From DATARH01 sp036268425 (GTDB lineage: Bacteria > Pseudomonadota > Alphaproteobacteria > ATCC43930 > CGMCC-115725), in contig DATAUE010000043.1 of the NCBI GenBank assembly GCA_036268425.1, forward strand, positions 124,001-188,000: a stretch of DNA of 64,000 nucleotides, written 5' to 3'. Position 1 is the first letter of the stretch, and every line of letters starts with the position of its first letter. Both the position numbers and the translations under genes were made by a program. Under the pieces are notes generated by a model. That model was not told where the DNA came from. It saw only the letters and a list, made by a program, of their open reading frames with translations, and made no database searches. Below are positions 43,490 through 52,926 of the stretch, piece by piece.

Positions 43490-43566
43490 CGCGCAGGTTG
43501 AACCGCTAAGATCGCCCTCCGCCGCCGGTGCGAAAACCGGTTGCAGCGAAACCGGGAGGGAACGGC

Positions 43567-44826
43567 ATGTTGGCGTGGCTGCGCGATTTGAACGCGAAAG
43601 AGCGCAAGACGATGCTCGCCTGTTGGGGCGGGTGGACGCTCGACGGGTTCGATTCGCAACTTTACACCTATGTCGTCCCCACGGTGATCACGCTGTGGGG
43701 CATGTCGCGCGGCGCCGCCGGCACGATCGGCACCGTGACATTGCTGACCTCGTCGGTGGGCGGCTGGCTGGCCGGTGCGCTGGCCGACCGGTTCGGGCGG
43801 GTGCGGGTGCTGCAATTCGCAATCCTGTGGTACTCGGTCTTCACCTTCTTGTGCGCCTTTGCCCAGAACTTCGAGCAGCTGTTCATCCTGCGGGCGTTCC
43901 ACGGCCTCGGCTTTGGCGGCGAATGGGCCACCGGCGCCGTGCTGATGGGCGAAGTGATCCGCGACAAATACCGCGGCCGCGGCGTCGGGTTCGTGCAGAC
44001 CGGAGCGGCGTTCGGGCCAGCGGGGGCGGCCCTGGCGTCGGCGGCACTGTATGGGGTATTACCCGAATCGATGGCGTGGCGCGCCCTTTTCGCGGCCGGC
44101 ATCCTGCCGGCGCTGCTGGTCCTGTGGATCCGCCGCAACATCCCGGAATCAGACGCGTATCAAGCCAAACGCGCAGCCCGGGAAGTGGGGGGAGCGTCGC
44201 AGCTGTTCGCCGCCTTCCGCGGGCCCTATCTGTGGCTGACCATTAAGGTGTCGTTGATGGTGACCGGCGCTCAAGGCGGCGTCTGGGCGATTCAGTTCTG
44301 GATGCCGACCTATCTGCGCACTGTACGCCACCTGTCGGCCTCCGCTGCCGGCCTCTATGTCGCGACCCAGATGATCGGCGCGCTGATCGGCTTTCTGCTC
44401 GGCGCCTATCTGAGCGACATCATCGGCCGCAAATGGACCTTCTGCATCTCCGGCGTGGCGACGATCGCGATGATACTGATCTACATGTTCGTGCCGGTCA
44501 GCAACACGACCTTGCTGTTCCTCGGCATTCCGCTCAGCACCTCGATCCTGATGAAGTTCGCGCCGATGGGGCCGTTTATGACGGAACTGTATCCGACGGC
44601 ATTGCGCGGCACCGGCCAGGGCTTTTGCTACAATGCCGGACGAGCCGTCGGCTCAATGTTTATGACCATCATCGGGTTCGCCGCGCAGCTCATGCCGCTC
44701 GGCACCGCGGTCGCGCTGTTCAGCACGATCGCCTCGGTGCTGATGCTGGTGATGCTGCTGATGCTGCCGGAAACGCATGGCCGCGCCATCGCCAACCTCG
44801 AAACCGAGCCGGCCCAGGCTGACTGA
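43567..44826 (+). CDS. MFS transporter, probably an organic-acid importer
   Basis: This 419-residue 12-helix transporter has LDGFDSQLYTYVVPTVI at the N-terminus, motif A ADRFGRVRVLQ, GFGGEWATGAVLMGEVI, and the repeated SDIIGRKWTFC in the second half. These are features shared with aromatic-acid and sialic-acid type MFS importers. GGGAGGG before ATG 43567 (in-frame ATG 43528 lies upstream of it) sets the start. Beside an oxygenase and a monooxygenase it may bring in their substrate. Confidence 0.87.
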   Translation: MLAWLRDLNAKERKTMLACWGGWTLDGFDSQLYTYVVPTVITLWGMSRGAAGTIGTVTLLTSSVGGWLAGALADRFGRVRVLQFAILWYSVFTFLCAFAQNFEQLFILRAFHGLGFGGEWATGAVLMGEVIRDKYRGRGVGFVQTGAAFGPAGAALASAALYGVLPESMAWRALFAAGILPALLVLWIRRNIPESDAYQAKRAAREVGGASQLFAAFRGPYLWLTIKVSLMVTGAQGGVWAIQFWMPTYLRTVRHLSASAAGLYVATQMIGALIGFLLGAYLSDIIGRKWTFCISGVATIAMILIYMFVPVSNTTLLFLGIPLSTSILMKFAPMGPFMTELYPTALRGTGQGFCYNAGRAVGSMFMTIIGFAAQLMPLGTAVALFSTIASVLMLVMLLMLPETHGRAIANLETEPAQAD

Positions 44827-44880
44827 TGCAAGCAGGTGAGTGACGCGAACGAACCAAGGCTAGCCGACAGGGAGCAACCG

Positions 44881-45903
44881 ATGAAATTCGGCGTCTTCGT
44901 CAATGCACAACAGCCGCGTTCCGACGATCCGGTGCGGCGCTTCCGGGAAGCGGTCGAGCAGACGCGGTCGGCGAAAGCGGCCGGCTTCGACGCGCTGGCG
45001 GCCGGCCACCACTACCTGTCGCCGCCCTATCAGTCATTGCAGAGCCTGCCGCTCTTGTCGCGGCTCGCCGGCGAGGCCGAAGGCATGGAATTGTGCCTGT
45101 CGGTCCTGCTGCTGGCGATGCTGAACCCGGTGCAGACCGCGGAAGAGGTCGCCAGTCTCGACATCATGTCGGGCGGCAAGGTCGTATTCGGCATCGGGAT
45201 CGGCTATCGCGATGTCGAATTTGAAGCCTTCAACATGACCTCGCGCGAACGGGTGCCGCGCATGCTGGAAGCGCTCGACCTGATCAAGCGCCTGTGGACC
45301 GAGGAAGTCGTCACCTTCGAAGGCAAGTTCTTTCGCGTACACAATGCGACCTGCACGATCCGGCCGGTGCAGAAGCCGCTGCCGCCGATCTGGATCGCCG
45401 CCAACGCCGATCCGGCGGTCGTGCGCACCGCCCGCCTCGGCTACTCGTGGTTCGTCAACCCGCACGCCGCGCTGCCGACCATCGAGCGGCAATGGGACCG
45501 CTACAAGCAGGCGCTCGCCGAGGCCAACCAGCCGATGCCGGCGGTCCGGCCGATCGCCCTCGAACTGCATGTCGCACCGACCCATGAGGAAGCGGTCAAT
45601 ACCGCCCGCCCCTATCTTGAAAGCAAATATGCGGCTTATGCCGAATGGGGCCAGGACAAGGTGCTGCCGGGCGAGGAAAGCTTCCGCATCGCCTTCGACG
45701 ATCTGGCGCGCGACCGTTTCATCCTCGGCACCCCCGACGAAGTCATCGAGCAGATCGAGGAGCGCGTGAAACGCCTCGAGTCGAACTACCTGATTTTCCG
45801 GATGGGTTGGCCCGGCATGGAGGGGTCGAAAATCTTACGGGCCATCGAAATGATGGGGCAAAAGGTGCTGCCGCATTTCCACGCGAAATACGGGCGCGGC
45901 TGA
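44881..45903 (+). CDS. Luciferase-like (LLM class) flavin-dependent monooxygenase
   Basis: This 340-residue protein has a TIM-barrel bacterial-luciferase fold: KFGVFVNAQQPRSDDP, AAGHHYLSPPYQSLQSLPLLSRLAG, AEEVASLDIMSGGKVVFGIGIGYRDVEFEAF and IRPVQKPLPPIWIAANADPAVVRTAR. Such enzymes use reduced FMN or F420. The start is ATG 44881 with GGGAGC. It is 54 bases after the MFS gene. Substrate and cofactor are unknown. Confidence 0.88.
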   Translation: MKFGVFVNAQQPRSDDPVRRFREAVEQTRSAKAAGFDALAAGHHYLSPPYQSLQSLPLLSRLAGEAEGMELCLSVLLLAMLNPVQTAEEVASLDIMSGGKVVFGIGIGYRDVEFEAFNMTSRERVPRMLEALDLIKRLWTEEVVTFEGKFFRVHNATCTIRPVQKPLPPIWIAANADPAVVRTARLGYSWFVNPHAALPTIERQWDRYKQALAEANQPMPAVRPIALELHVAPTHEEAVNTARPYLESKYAAYAEWGQDKVLPGEESFRIAFDDLARDRFILGTPDEVIEQIEERVKRLESNYLIFRMGWPGMEGSKILRAIEMMGQKVLPHFHAKYGRG

Positions 45904-46003
45904 GTTCCGACGCGGGCGGCGTTGCAACCGTGTTGGCCCCGCGGGCGCGGAGTCGCTATGGTGCAGGCGATGTTCGCCCACCCCTAGCGCTCCCGGAGCC
46001 GTC

Positions 46004-47173
46004 ATGCCGATCATCCCCGAGGTGCTCGAATTCGCCGATGAACTGACGGCGATCCGCCGCGACATTCACGCTCACCCGGAAATCGGCTTTACCGAGGAAC
46101 GCACCGGCGACCTCGTCGCGCAAAAGCTCGCGGAGTATGGTTGCGAGGTGCATCGCGGCCTCGCCAAGACCGGGGTTGTCGGCACCTTGCGGCGCGGCAA
46201 CTCGCTGCGGGCGATCGGCTTGCGGGCCGATATGGACTGCCTGCCGATGCAGGAGCGCAACGAGTTCGCGCACCGCTCGACGCATGACGGCATGATGCAT
46301 GCCTGCGGCCATGACGGTCACACGACAATGCTGCTCGGCGCCGCCCGCTACCTCTCGGCGACGCGGAACTTTGAAGGCACGGTACATTTCATCTTCCAGC
46401 CCGGCGAGGAAGGCTTTGGCGGCGGCCGGGTCATGGTGCGGGAAGGGCTGTTCGAGAAATTCCCCTGCGACGCCGTCTTTGCGATGCACAACAAGCCGGG
46501 CATCCCGATCGGCGCGATGGCGGTGCGCACCGGTGCGATGCTGGCCGCTTCCGATCGCTTCGACATCCGCGTCAAGGCCAAGGGCGGCCACGCGGCGCAC
46601 CCGCATCTGAGCACCGACCCGTTCGTGATCGGCGCGCAGATCGTGATGGCGTTGCAGACGATCCCGTCGCGCAACGTCGATCCGGTGGATTCCTCGGTCA
46701 TCAGCATCGGGTTTATGCGCGGCGGCTCGGCCTATAACGTTATTCCGGACGAACTGCACATCGGTGGTACCGTACGCAGCTTCACCCCCGACGTGCGCGA
46801 CCTGCTCGAGCGGCGTATGGGCGAGATCGTGCGCGGCACCGCCGCGCTGAACGACGCCGAGGCGGAACTGGAGTATCGCCGCGGCTATCCGCCGACGATC
46901 AATCATGGCGCCGAAGCCGAATTTGCTGCCGAGGTCGCGGCCGAAATCTGCGGCGACGAACAGATCGACCGCAACGTCGCGCCATCGCTCGGCGGCGAGG
47001 ATTTTTCCTACATGCTGCAAAAAGTGCCGGGCGCAATGCTATGGCTCGGCAACGGCCCCGGCGAGGGCGGCTGCCTGCTGCACAATGCGCGCTACGATTT
47101 CAACGACAGCGCCTTGCCGGTCGGGGTCAGCTTTTTTGCGCGGCTCGCCGAGCGGTTTCTGGCGCCACAATAA
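46004..47173 (+). CDS. M20 family amidohydrolase (second copy)
   Basis: This 389-residue M20D-type hydrolase has RRDIHAHPEIGFTEE, ADMDCLPM, MHACGHDGHTTMLLGAARYL, FQPGEEGFGGGRVMV and the C-terminal LHNARYDFND. It is clearly related to the copy at 15187 but diverged, so a role in a different pathway is likely. It lies between two luciferase-like genes in the same orientation. An N-acyl amino acid or aryl amide could be the substrate, but nothing in the sequence decides that. Confidence 0.9.
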   Translation: MPIIPEVLEFADELTAIRRDIHAHPEIGFTEERTGDLVAQKLAEYGCEVHRGLAKTGVVGTLRRGNSLRAIGLRADMDCLPMQERNEFAHRSTHDGMMHACGHDGHTTMLLGAARYLSATRNFEGTVHFIFQPGEEGFGGGRVMVREGLFEKFPCDAVFAMHNKPGIPIGAMAVRTGAMLAASDRFDIRVKAKGGHAAHPHLSTDPFVIGAQIVMALQTIPSRNVDPVDSSVISIGFMRGGSAYNVIPDELHIGGTVRSFTPDVRDLLERRMGEIVRGTAALNDAEAELEYRRGYPPTINHGAEAEFAAEVAAEICGDEQIDRNVAPSLGGEDFSYMLQKVPGAMLWLGNGPGEGGCLLHNARYDFNDSALPVGVSFFARLAERFLAPQ

Positions 47174-47209
47174 GGTTACGCCGCCACACCTTCAGGAGAA
47201 CTGCCCGCG

Positions 47210-48034
47210 ATGAGAGTGCATGTCGTCAATGTGATGCGGCCGGCCACTGGATCAGCGCAACAGACGCTGGATCGGTTCAGCGGTTTTTCGCAACAGGTCG
47301 AGGCCAAGGGCTTTACCGGGCTGTGGGTTACCGATTCGTTCGGCCGCGGCCGGCCGACCCTCGATCCGGTCGGGCTGATGACCATCATCGCCGCGGTCAC
47401 CAAGAAGATCGAGATCGGCACCTGCGTGCTGCAAGTGCCGGTACGCCATCCGATCGAACTGGCGCACCGCCTCGAAGGGCTGCATGCGATTACCGGCAAG
47501 CGCCTGCAACTCGGCCTCGGCAGCGGCTCGACCAAGGCCGATTTCGACCTGGTCGGCATCGATTATGAACAGCGCTTCAAATTGCTGATGAGTTCGCTCG
47601 AACTGATGAAGCAGGCATGGCGCGGTGAACCGGTGCCGGGCGGCCAGCTAACCCCGTGGCCGGGCACCGAGGGCGGCCCGGATGTGATGCTGGGCGCGTG
47701 GCGCAACAAGCGCTGGATCATCTGTTCTGCCGAGCAATGCGCCGGCTGGATCGCCTCCGGCCTCTATTCACAACCGGAAGAACTGGCGGTCGGCATGAAG
47801 ATCTACCGCGATGCCGGCGGCAAGCGGGCGGTTCTCGCCAATGTCATCATCGACCTGACCGGCAATGCCGAGAACATGCCGCTGGGCGGTCGTGCAACGG
47901 TCATGCTGACCGGCGGCGAGGCGGCAGCGCTCGACAAGCTCAGGCGCATCCGGGATGTCGGGTTTGACGACATTCTGTGCATGGTTAACGCGGAATCGCT
48001 CGACGATCTGGCGCGGCTGCGCGACGCGCTGTAG
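47210..48034 (+). CDS. Luciferase-like family protein, short form
   Basis: This 274-residue protein has the same fold: MRVHVVNVMRPATG, FTGLWVTDSFGRGRPTLDPVGLMTIIAAVTKKIEIGTCVLQVPVRHPIELAHRLEGLHAITGKRLQLGLGSGSTKADFDLVG. This resembles F420- or FMN-dependent LLM oxidoreductases. It is 70 residues or so shorter than the copy at 44881, and the loop after the central sheet is reduced. GGAG lies before ATG 47210. The def gene follows after 44 bases. Confidence 0.85.
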   Translation: MRVHVVNVMRPATGSAQQTLDRFSGFSQQVEAKGFTGLWVTDSFGRGRPTLDPVGLMTIIAAVTKKIEIGTCVLQVPVRHPIELAHRLEGLHAITGKRLQLGLGSGSTKADFDLVGIDYEQRFKLLMSSLELMKQAWRGEPVPGGQLTPWPGTEGGPDVMLGAWRNKRWIICSAEQCAGWIASGLYSQPEELAVGMKIYRDAGGKRAVLANVIIDLTGNAENMPLGGRATVMLTGGEAAALDKLRRIRDVGFDDILCMVNAESLDDLARLRDAL

Positions 48035-48078
48035 CGTCATACATTGACGGGTGCGGAGCCGCGACTTACCTCTGCCGC

Positions 48079-48603
48079 ATGGCTCTGCTACCGATCATCA
48101 CCGCTCCCGACCCACGTCTCAAGATCAAGGCGAAACCGGTCGCCGCGGTCGACGCCAAGACGCGCCGGCTGATGGACGACATGCTCGAAACGATGTACCA
48201 CGCGATCGGCATCGGCCTTGCCGCACCGCAGGTCGGCGTGGCGCGCCGCATACTCGTCATCGACGTCGCGCGCGACGGTGAGCCGCCGCGGCCGATGCGC
48301 ATCGCCAATCCGGAAATCCTGTGGCGCTCGGAAAATCTGCTGACCGCGAACGAGGGCTGCCTGTCATTGCCCGAGCATTACGCGGATGTTGAGCGCCCTG
48401 CCGAAATCCGCCTGCGCTATCTCGACCACGAAAACGAAATCCGCGAGATCGAGGCCAAGGGGCTGCTCGCCACCTGTTTGCAGCACGAGATCGACCACCT
48501 CGACGGCACCCTTTTCGTCGACCACATCTCGGCCCTGAAGCGCGGCATCATTTTACGCAAGCTGACAAAAATCAAACGCAGCCGCACCCTTGCCGCGGAT
48601 TAG
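48079..48603 (+). CDS. def: Peptide deformylase
   Basis: The enzyme removes the formyl group from new proteins. The three family motifs are intact in the 174-residue protein: GIGLAAPQ (44-51), EGCLSLPE (92-99) with metal ligand Cys94, and QHEIDHLDG (135-143) with His136, Glu137 and His140. The start ATG 48079 gives MALLPIITAPDPRL. It overlaps the fmt frame by 14 bases and precedes fmt and truA in the order common to many alphaproteobacteria. Confidence 0.96.
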   Translation: MALLPIITAPDPRLKIKAKPVAAVDAKTRRLMDDMLETMYHAIGIGLAAPQVGVARRILVIDVARDGEPPRPMRIANPEILWRSENLLTANEGCLSLPEHYADVERPAEIRLRYLDHENEIREIEAKGLLATCLQHEIDHLDGTLFVDHISALKRGIILRKLTKIKRSRTLAAD

Positions 48604-49561
48604 CGGCACCGCGCCGGCATCGCCGGAAGATCGCGGCCTGATCTTCATGGGAACGCCTGACTTTGCTGCCGCGATCCTCGCCGGGCTGATCGAGGCGGGA
48701 CACCGCATCTGCGCTGTCTATACCCAGCCGCCGCGTCCGGCCGGGCGCGGGCACCGGTTGCAACCGTCGCCAGTACAGACGCTCGCGGAGGCACAAGGGC
48801 TGCTGGTGCGTCATCCGGTGAGTCTGCGTTCGGCCGATGTTCAGGCGGAATTTGCGGCGCTTGGCGCCGAGGCGGCCGTTGTCGCCGCCTATGGGCTGAT
48901 CCTGCCACAGCCGGTGCTCGCGGCGCCACGGCTCGGGTGCCTCAATGTGCACGCCTCGCTGCTGCCGCGATGGCGCGGCGCTGCGCCGATCCAACGGGCA
49001 ATCCTGGCTGGCGACGCGGAGACCGGCGTCACGATCATGCAGATGGATGAAGGGCTGGATACCGGCCCCATGTTGCTGCGCGAAGCATTGCCGATCGCTC
49101 CCGATGCGACTGCCGGCAGCCTGCACGATCGGCTCGCCGCACTCGGAGCACGGCTGATCGTGTCCGCCCTGGCGCAGATCGACGCCATCGAGCCTCAGCC
49201 GCAGCCGCTGGACGGCATCACCTACGCTGCAAAACTGCGGCGCGAGGAGGCATGGCTCGATTGGCGTCAGCCAGCCATCACCCTTGAGCGTCAGGTGCGC
49301 GCGTTCGACCCGTGGCCCGGCACATTTTTCGATGTCGCCGGTGAGCGCATCCGGGTGCTTGCTGCCGCCGTCGAACCGGCACCGGCCGCTGCGGTGCCCG
49401 GCACGATCCTCGACGAGTCTTTGTCGGTGGCGTGCGGCAGTGGCGTGCTGCACCTGTTGCGGGTGCAGCGGCCGGGGCGCACAGCGCTGACCGCGGCAGA
49501 TTTTCTGCGCGGGTTTCCCCTGCCGACCGGAACCGTGTTGCCGTGCCCCGCTATCGGCTGA
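48590..49561 (+). CDS. fmt: Methionyl-tRNA formyltransferase
   Basis: Fmt formylates initiator methionyl-tRNA. Family motifs are GLIFMGTPDFA near residue 17, Asn119 and His121 in LNVHASLLPRWRGAAPIQRA, and Asp157 in MDEGLDTGPML; a C-terminal OB-like domain follows. The first strand begins before ATG 48647, so the start must be upstream. The only candidate codon is TTG 48590, overlapping def by 14 bases with no clear ribosome site, which points to coupled translation. Catalytic residues are all present. Confidence 0.94.
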   Translation: MPRISGTAPASPEDRGLIFMGTPDFAAAILAGLIEAGHRICAVYTQPPRPAGRGHRLQPSPVQTLAEAQGLLVRHPVSLRSADVQAEFAALGAEAAVVAAYGLILPQPVLAAPRLGCLNVHASLLPRWRGAAPIQRAILAGDAETGVTIMQMDEGLDTGPMLLREALPIAPDATAGSLHDRLAALGARLIVSALAQIDAIEPQPQPLDGITYAAKLRREEAWLDWRQPAITLERQVRAFDPWPGTFFDVAGERIRVLAAAVEPAPAAAVPGTILDESLSVACGSGVLHLLRVQRPGRTALTAADFLRGFPLPTGTVLPCPAIG

Positions 49562-50292
49562 CGATCGAGTATTGCGGCGCCGGGCTGGTCGGCTGGCAGC
49601 GGCAGCCCAATGGCCTATCGGTGCAGCAGGCGCTCGAAACCGCGATCCACCGGTTTTGCGGCGCCACCCTCACGGTCTACGGCGCCGGCCGCACCGATGC
49701 CGGGGTGCATGCGCTGGCGCAGGTCGCGCATATCGACCTGCCGCGCGATGTCGAACCCGACGTGATCCGCAACGCCGTCAATTATCACCTGCGGCCGAAC
49801 GCAATCAGCGTGCTGGCGGTCGAGCCTGTGCCAGCGGCATTCAACGCGAGGCTGTCGGCGATCGAGCGGCGCTATCTCTATCGTATCCTCAACCGCCGTG
49901 CGCCACCGGCACTGGAACGCGGGCGGGTGTGGCATGTCGCGCCGCCGCTCGATATCGCGGCAATGCAGGACGGTGCCCGCCATCTTGTCGGGCATCACGA
50001 TTTCTCGACATTTCGTGATTCGCTGTGCCAGGCGAAATCGCCGATCAAGACGCTCGACAGCCTCGACGTGTCGCAGCAGGGCGACGAAATCCACATCGCG
50101 GCGCGGGCACGCTCGTTTCTGCACCATCAGGTGCGCAATATGGCCGGGACGTTAAAACTGGTCGGGATCGGCAGCTGGCAGCCCGATAATGTCGCGCAGG
50201 CGTTGGCGGCGCGTGATCGGCGTGCCGGCGGCCCGACCGCGCCGGCCGAGGGGCTGGTCCTGGTCGCGGTGCGCTACCGCGCGGGTCAGTAG
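49543..50292 (+). CDS. truA: tRNA pseudouridine(38-40) synthase
   Basis: TruA makes pseudouridine at positions 38-40 in tRNA anticodon stems. The 249-residue protein contains the catalytic Asp52 in AGRTDAGVHALAQ, FNARLSAIERRYLYRI and FLHHQVRNMAGTL. GTG 49543 is the start (VPRYRLTIEYCG) and overlaps fmt by 19 bases. It closes the def-fmt-truA set; the next gene is convergent and overlaps by 7 bases. Confidence 0.95.
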   Translation: MPRYRLTIEYCGAGLVGWQRQPNGLSVQQALETAIHRFCGATLTVYGAGRTDAGVHALAQVAHIDLPRDVEPDVIRNAVNYHLRPNAISVLAVEPVPAAFNARLSAIERRYLYRILNRRAPPALERGRVWHVAPPLDIAAMQDGARHLVGHHDFSTFRDSLCQAKSPIKTLDSLDVSQQGDEIHIAARARSFLHHQVRNMAGTLKLVGIGSWQPDNVAQALAARDRRAGGPTAPAEGLVLVAVRYRAGQ

Positions 50293-50861
50293 AGCGATTC
50301 GGCGATATAAACCAGCCCCATCGACAGCAGCGCGTCGATGATGACGATCAGCATCGCCTGGGCTGCGGTGACCGCCAGCGTGACGCGCGCGATATACCAT
50401 TCGTACACCAGCTCCGCGATATAGGCACCGAGACCAGCCAGTTGCGCCGAAGATGGCGCCAACAACCCCGAGGCACCATCGAGTGCGACGAGGACCGACA
50501 GCGCCATTTGCGGAATCTGCGACCAGTTGTAGACAACCATAAACGACAGAAACCGCTCTTTCCGGCGCAGCCACTCGGTCAGCGGCAGAATGATCAGCGG
50601 AAACGCGACCCAGGCGATCAGATAGGCGATCGACTTGACGATCACGATCGTCGCGATACCGGTATCGTCCCATTCCTGCGTGGTGGTGCTGAGGATCAAC
50701 AACAGCAGAAAGAACGGATAGCAGATCGCGCCGGCGCGGTATGAGCGCCAGAACCCGTCCAGCGACGCGTCGAAAAACCCCAGGCCTCGCCGATCGCCGC
50801 AGGCCAGCCGCAGAGCCCCACCAACCGCGAGCTGCACCTCGGTCCACGGCGGGATCGTCAT
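50286..50861 (-). CDS. Multi-pass inner membrane protein of unknown function
   Basis: This 191-residue protein has about five hydrophobic segments (YPFFLLLLIL, IVIVKSIAYLIAWVAFPLIILPL, FMVVYNWSQIPQMALSVLVAL, VTLAVTAAQAMLIVIIDALLSMGLVYIA), with an Arg-rich loop in the middle and SFMVVYNWS as its most distinctive block. It is Yip1-like in length and layout, but I cannot name the family with confidence. Start ATG 50861 overlaps the dapE stop (ATGA), so it is translationally coupled to dapE. Its end overlaps truA by 7 bases. Confidence 0.8.
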   Translation of the reverse strand: MTIPPWTEVQLAVGGALRLACGDRRGLGFFDASLDGFWRSYRAGAICYPFFLLLLILSTTTQEWDDTGIATIVIVKSIAYLIAWVAFPLIILPLTEWLRRKERFLSFMVVYNWSQIPQMALSVLVALDGASGLLAPSSAQLAGLGAYIAELVYEWYIARVTLAVTAAQAMLIVIIDALLSMGLVYIAESLY

Positions 50862-52042
50862 GTGTTGGCGAAATACCGTTCGAGAAAACCCTCGTAAATC
50901 GCGCTCAGCCCTATGATATCGGCGATATCGACGCGCTCGTCGGTCTTGTGCATGGTCAGGTTGACGAGTCCAAATTCGGCGACCGGGCAATGCGCGTGAA
51001 TAAAGCGTGCGTCCGACGTGCCGCCGGTCGTGCTGAGTTCCGGGGTGCGGCCGGTGACCGCGCCGATTGCGCCGGCAAGGCAATCGCTGACCGGCCCCGG
51101 CGCCACCAGAAACGATTCACCGCTGACCTCCCAGGCCAGCGTATAGCGGCCGCCGATTGCGGCGAGCTTCTCCTCGGCCCAGACCTTCAGCGTGCTGCTC
51201 GACCAGGTGTCGTTAAAGCGGATGTTGAACGTCGCGCGCGCGATGCCCGGCACGACATTGGTGGCGGGGTTGCCGATATCGATCGTCGTCACCTGCAGGC
51301 TCGATGCCTGGAAATGCTCCGTGCCGTTATCGGGCGGCTCTGCGGTTAGCGCATGCAACAGTGCAACAAGACGATGCGCCGCGTTATCGACCAGATGCGG
51401 ATAGGCGACATGGCCCTGCACGCCCTCGACAACGAGGCGGCCGGTCATGCTGCCGCGGCGGCCGATCTTGATCATGTCGCCGAGGTCTTGCGCCGAAGTC
51501 GGCTCACCGACGACGCAGGCATCGAGCACCTCGCCACGCTGGCGCAACCAATCCAGCACCTTGCGGGTGCCGTTGACCGCGACGCCCTCTTCGTCGCCGG
51601 TGATCAACAGGCTGATCGAGCCGGGAAAATCCGACCCGCGCGTCGCGATAAAACGTTCCGCCGCGGCGATAAACGCGGCGATTGCGCCTTTCATGTCGAC
51701 GGCGCCGCGGCCGCACAATTCGCCGTCACGCAACGCCGCTGCAAACGGGTCGAACGACCACGCCTCCTGCGGCCCGGTCGGCACCACGTCGGTATGGCCG
51801 GCAAAGCAGAGATTGGGCCGCCCCACGCCCCATCGTGCGTAGAGATTGGCGATCGGGTCGGCTGGTTGCCCTGATGGACCAGGGTCGGCGAAAATCAAGG
51901 GGTGGCAGACGAACCCAAGTCTTTCGAGGCGCGACGCAACGATACTGAGCGCGCCCTCATCTTTCGGCGTAATGCTCGGCCGGCGGATCAGTTCCGCCGC
52001 GAGCGCCACCGGATCGACCGCCCAGTTGCCGGCCGCGGTCAT
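50858..52042 (-). CDS. dapE: Succinyl-diaminopimelate desuccinylase
   Basis: DapE removes succinate from N-succinyl-LL-diaminopimelate in lysine and cell-wall precursor synthesis. The 394-residue M20 enzyme has AGHTDVVPTG (His83, Asp85), GRGAVDMKGA (Asp116) and ITGDEEG (Glu151, Glu152), then the IGRRGSMTGRLVVEGVQGHVAYPH dimerisation-domain segment. ATG 52042 has GGAGG a few bases upstream; the open frame extends further and ATG 52060 is an alternative. It follows dapD by 26 bases on the same strand. Confidence 0.95.
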   Translation of the reverse strand: MTAAGNWAVDPVALAAELIRRPSITPKDEGALSIVASRLERLGFVCHPLIFADPGPSGQPADPIANLYARWGVGRPNLCFAGHTDVVPTGPQEAWSFDPFAAALRDGELCGRGAVDMKGAIAAFIAAAERFIATRGSDFPGSISLLITGDEEGVAVNGTRKVLDWLRQRGEVLDACVVGEPTSAQDLGDMIKIGRRGSMTGRLVVEGVQGHVAYPHLVDNAAHRLVALLHALTAEPPDNGTEHFQASSLQVTTIDIGNPATNVVPGIARATFNIRFNDTWSSSTLKVWAEEKLAAIGGRYTLAWEVSGESFLVAPGPVSDCLAGAIGAVTGRTPELSTTGGTSDARFIHAHCPVAEFGLVNLTMHKTDERVDIADIIGLSAIYEGFLERYFANT

Positions 52043-52068
52043 GGCGCCTCCGGACGACATCGCCTCGC

Positions 52069-52926
52069 TCAATCGCGCAGCAGCTCGTTGATCGAGGTCT
52101 TGGCGCGCGTCTGCGCGTCTACCTGCTTGACGATGACGGCGCAATAGAGGCTCGGACCGGGGTTGCCGTTCGGTAGAGGCTTGCCCGGCAACGACCCCGG
52201 CACGACGACGGAATAGGCCGGGACCCGGCCAAGATGGATTTCACCGGTGTCACGATTGACGATTTTGGTCGTCGAACTGATGAACGTGCCCATTGCCAGC
52301 ACCGCCCCCTGCTCGACGATAACGCCTTCGACGACCTCACTGCGCGCACCGATAAAGCAGTCATCTTCGATAATGACCGGCTCGGCTTGCAGCGGTTCAA
52401 GCACGCCGCCGATCCCGACGCCCCCCGACAGATGGCAGTTCTTGCCGATCTGGGCGCAGGAGCCGACCGTCGCCCAGGTATCGACCATCGTGTTGGCGCC
52501 GACAAAGGCCCCGACATTGACAAAGCTCGGCATCAGCACGACGTTCGGCGCGATATAAGCCGAGCGGCGCACGATCGCGCCCGGCACGGCCCGGAATCCG
52601 GCATCGCGAAAACGATTCGACGACCAGCCGGCGAACTTGGACGGCACCTTGTCCCACCATTTGGCGGCTCCGCGATCGGGATCGACCGGGCCGCCCGGTA
52701 CCTCGCTCATATCGTTGAGGCGGAACGACAGCAGCACCGCCTTTTTCAGCCATTGATGCACCTGCCAGCCGCCGTCGGATTTCTCGGCAACCCGCATCTT
52801 GCCTTCATCCATACCATCGAGCGCCGCCTCGACGGCATCGCGCCATGCGCCCTTGGTATGCGGTGAAATCGAATCGCGGGCTTCCCAGGCGGCGTCAATC
52901 GTGGCGGCGAGATCGGAATCGGTCAT
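52069..52926 (-). CDS. dapD: 2,3,4,5-tetrahydropyridine-2,6-dicarboxylate N-succinyltransferase
   Basis: DapD succinylates tetrahydrodipicolinate, the step before DapC/DapE in the succinylase branch. The 285-residue protein has an N-terminal helical domain (AWEARDSISPHTKGAWRDAVEAAL) and a left-handed beta-helix of hexapeptide repeats (RRSAYIAPNVVLMPSFVNVGAFVGANTMVDTWATVGSCAQIG). VVPGSLPGKPLPN and the C-terminal LLRD are also typical. It is first in the dapD-dapE-membrane protein set. Confidence 0.96.
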   Translation of the reverse strand: MTDSDLAATIDAAWEARDSISPHTKGAWRDAVEAALDGMDEGKMRVAEKSDGGWQVHQWLKKAVLLSFRLNDMSEVPGGPVDPDRGAAKWWDKVPSKFAGWSSNRFRDAGFRAVPGAIVRRSAYIAPNVVLMPSFVNVGAFVGANTMVDTWATVGSCAQIGKNCHLSGGVGIGGVLEPLQAEPVIIEDDCFIGARSEVVEGVIVEQGAVLAMGTFISSTTKIVNRDTGEIHLGRVPAYSVVVPGSLPGKPLPNGNPGPSLYCAVIVKQVDAQTRAKTSINELLRD

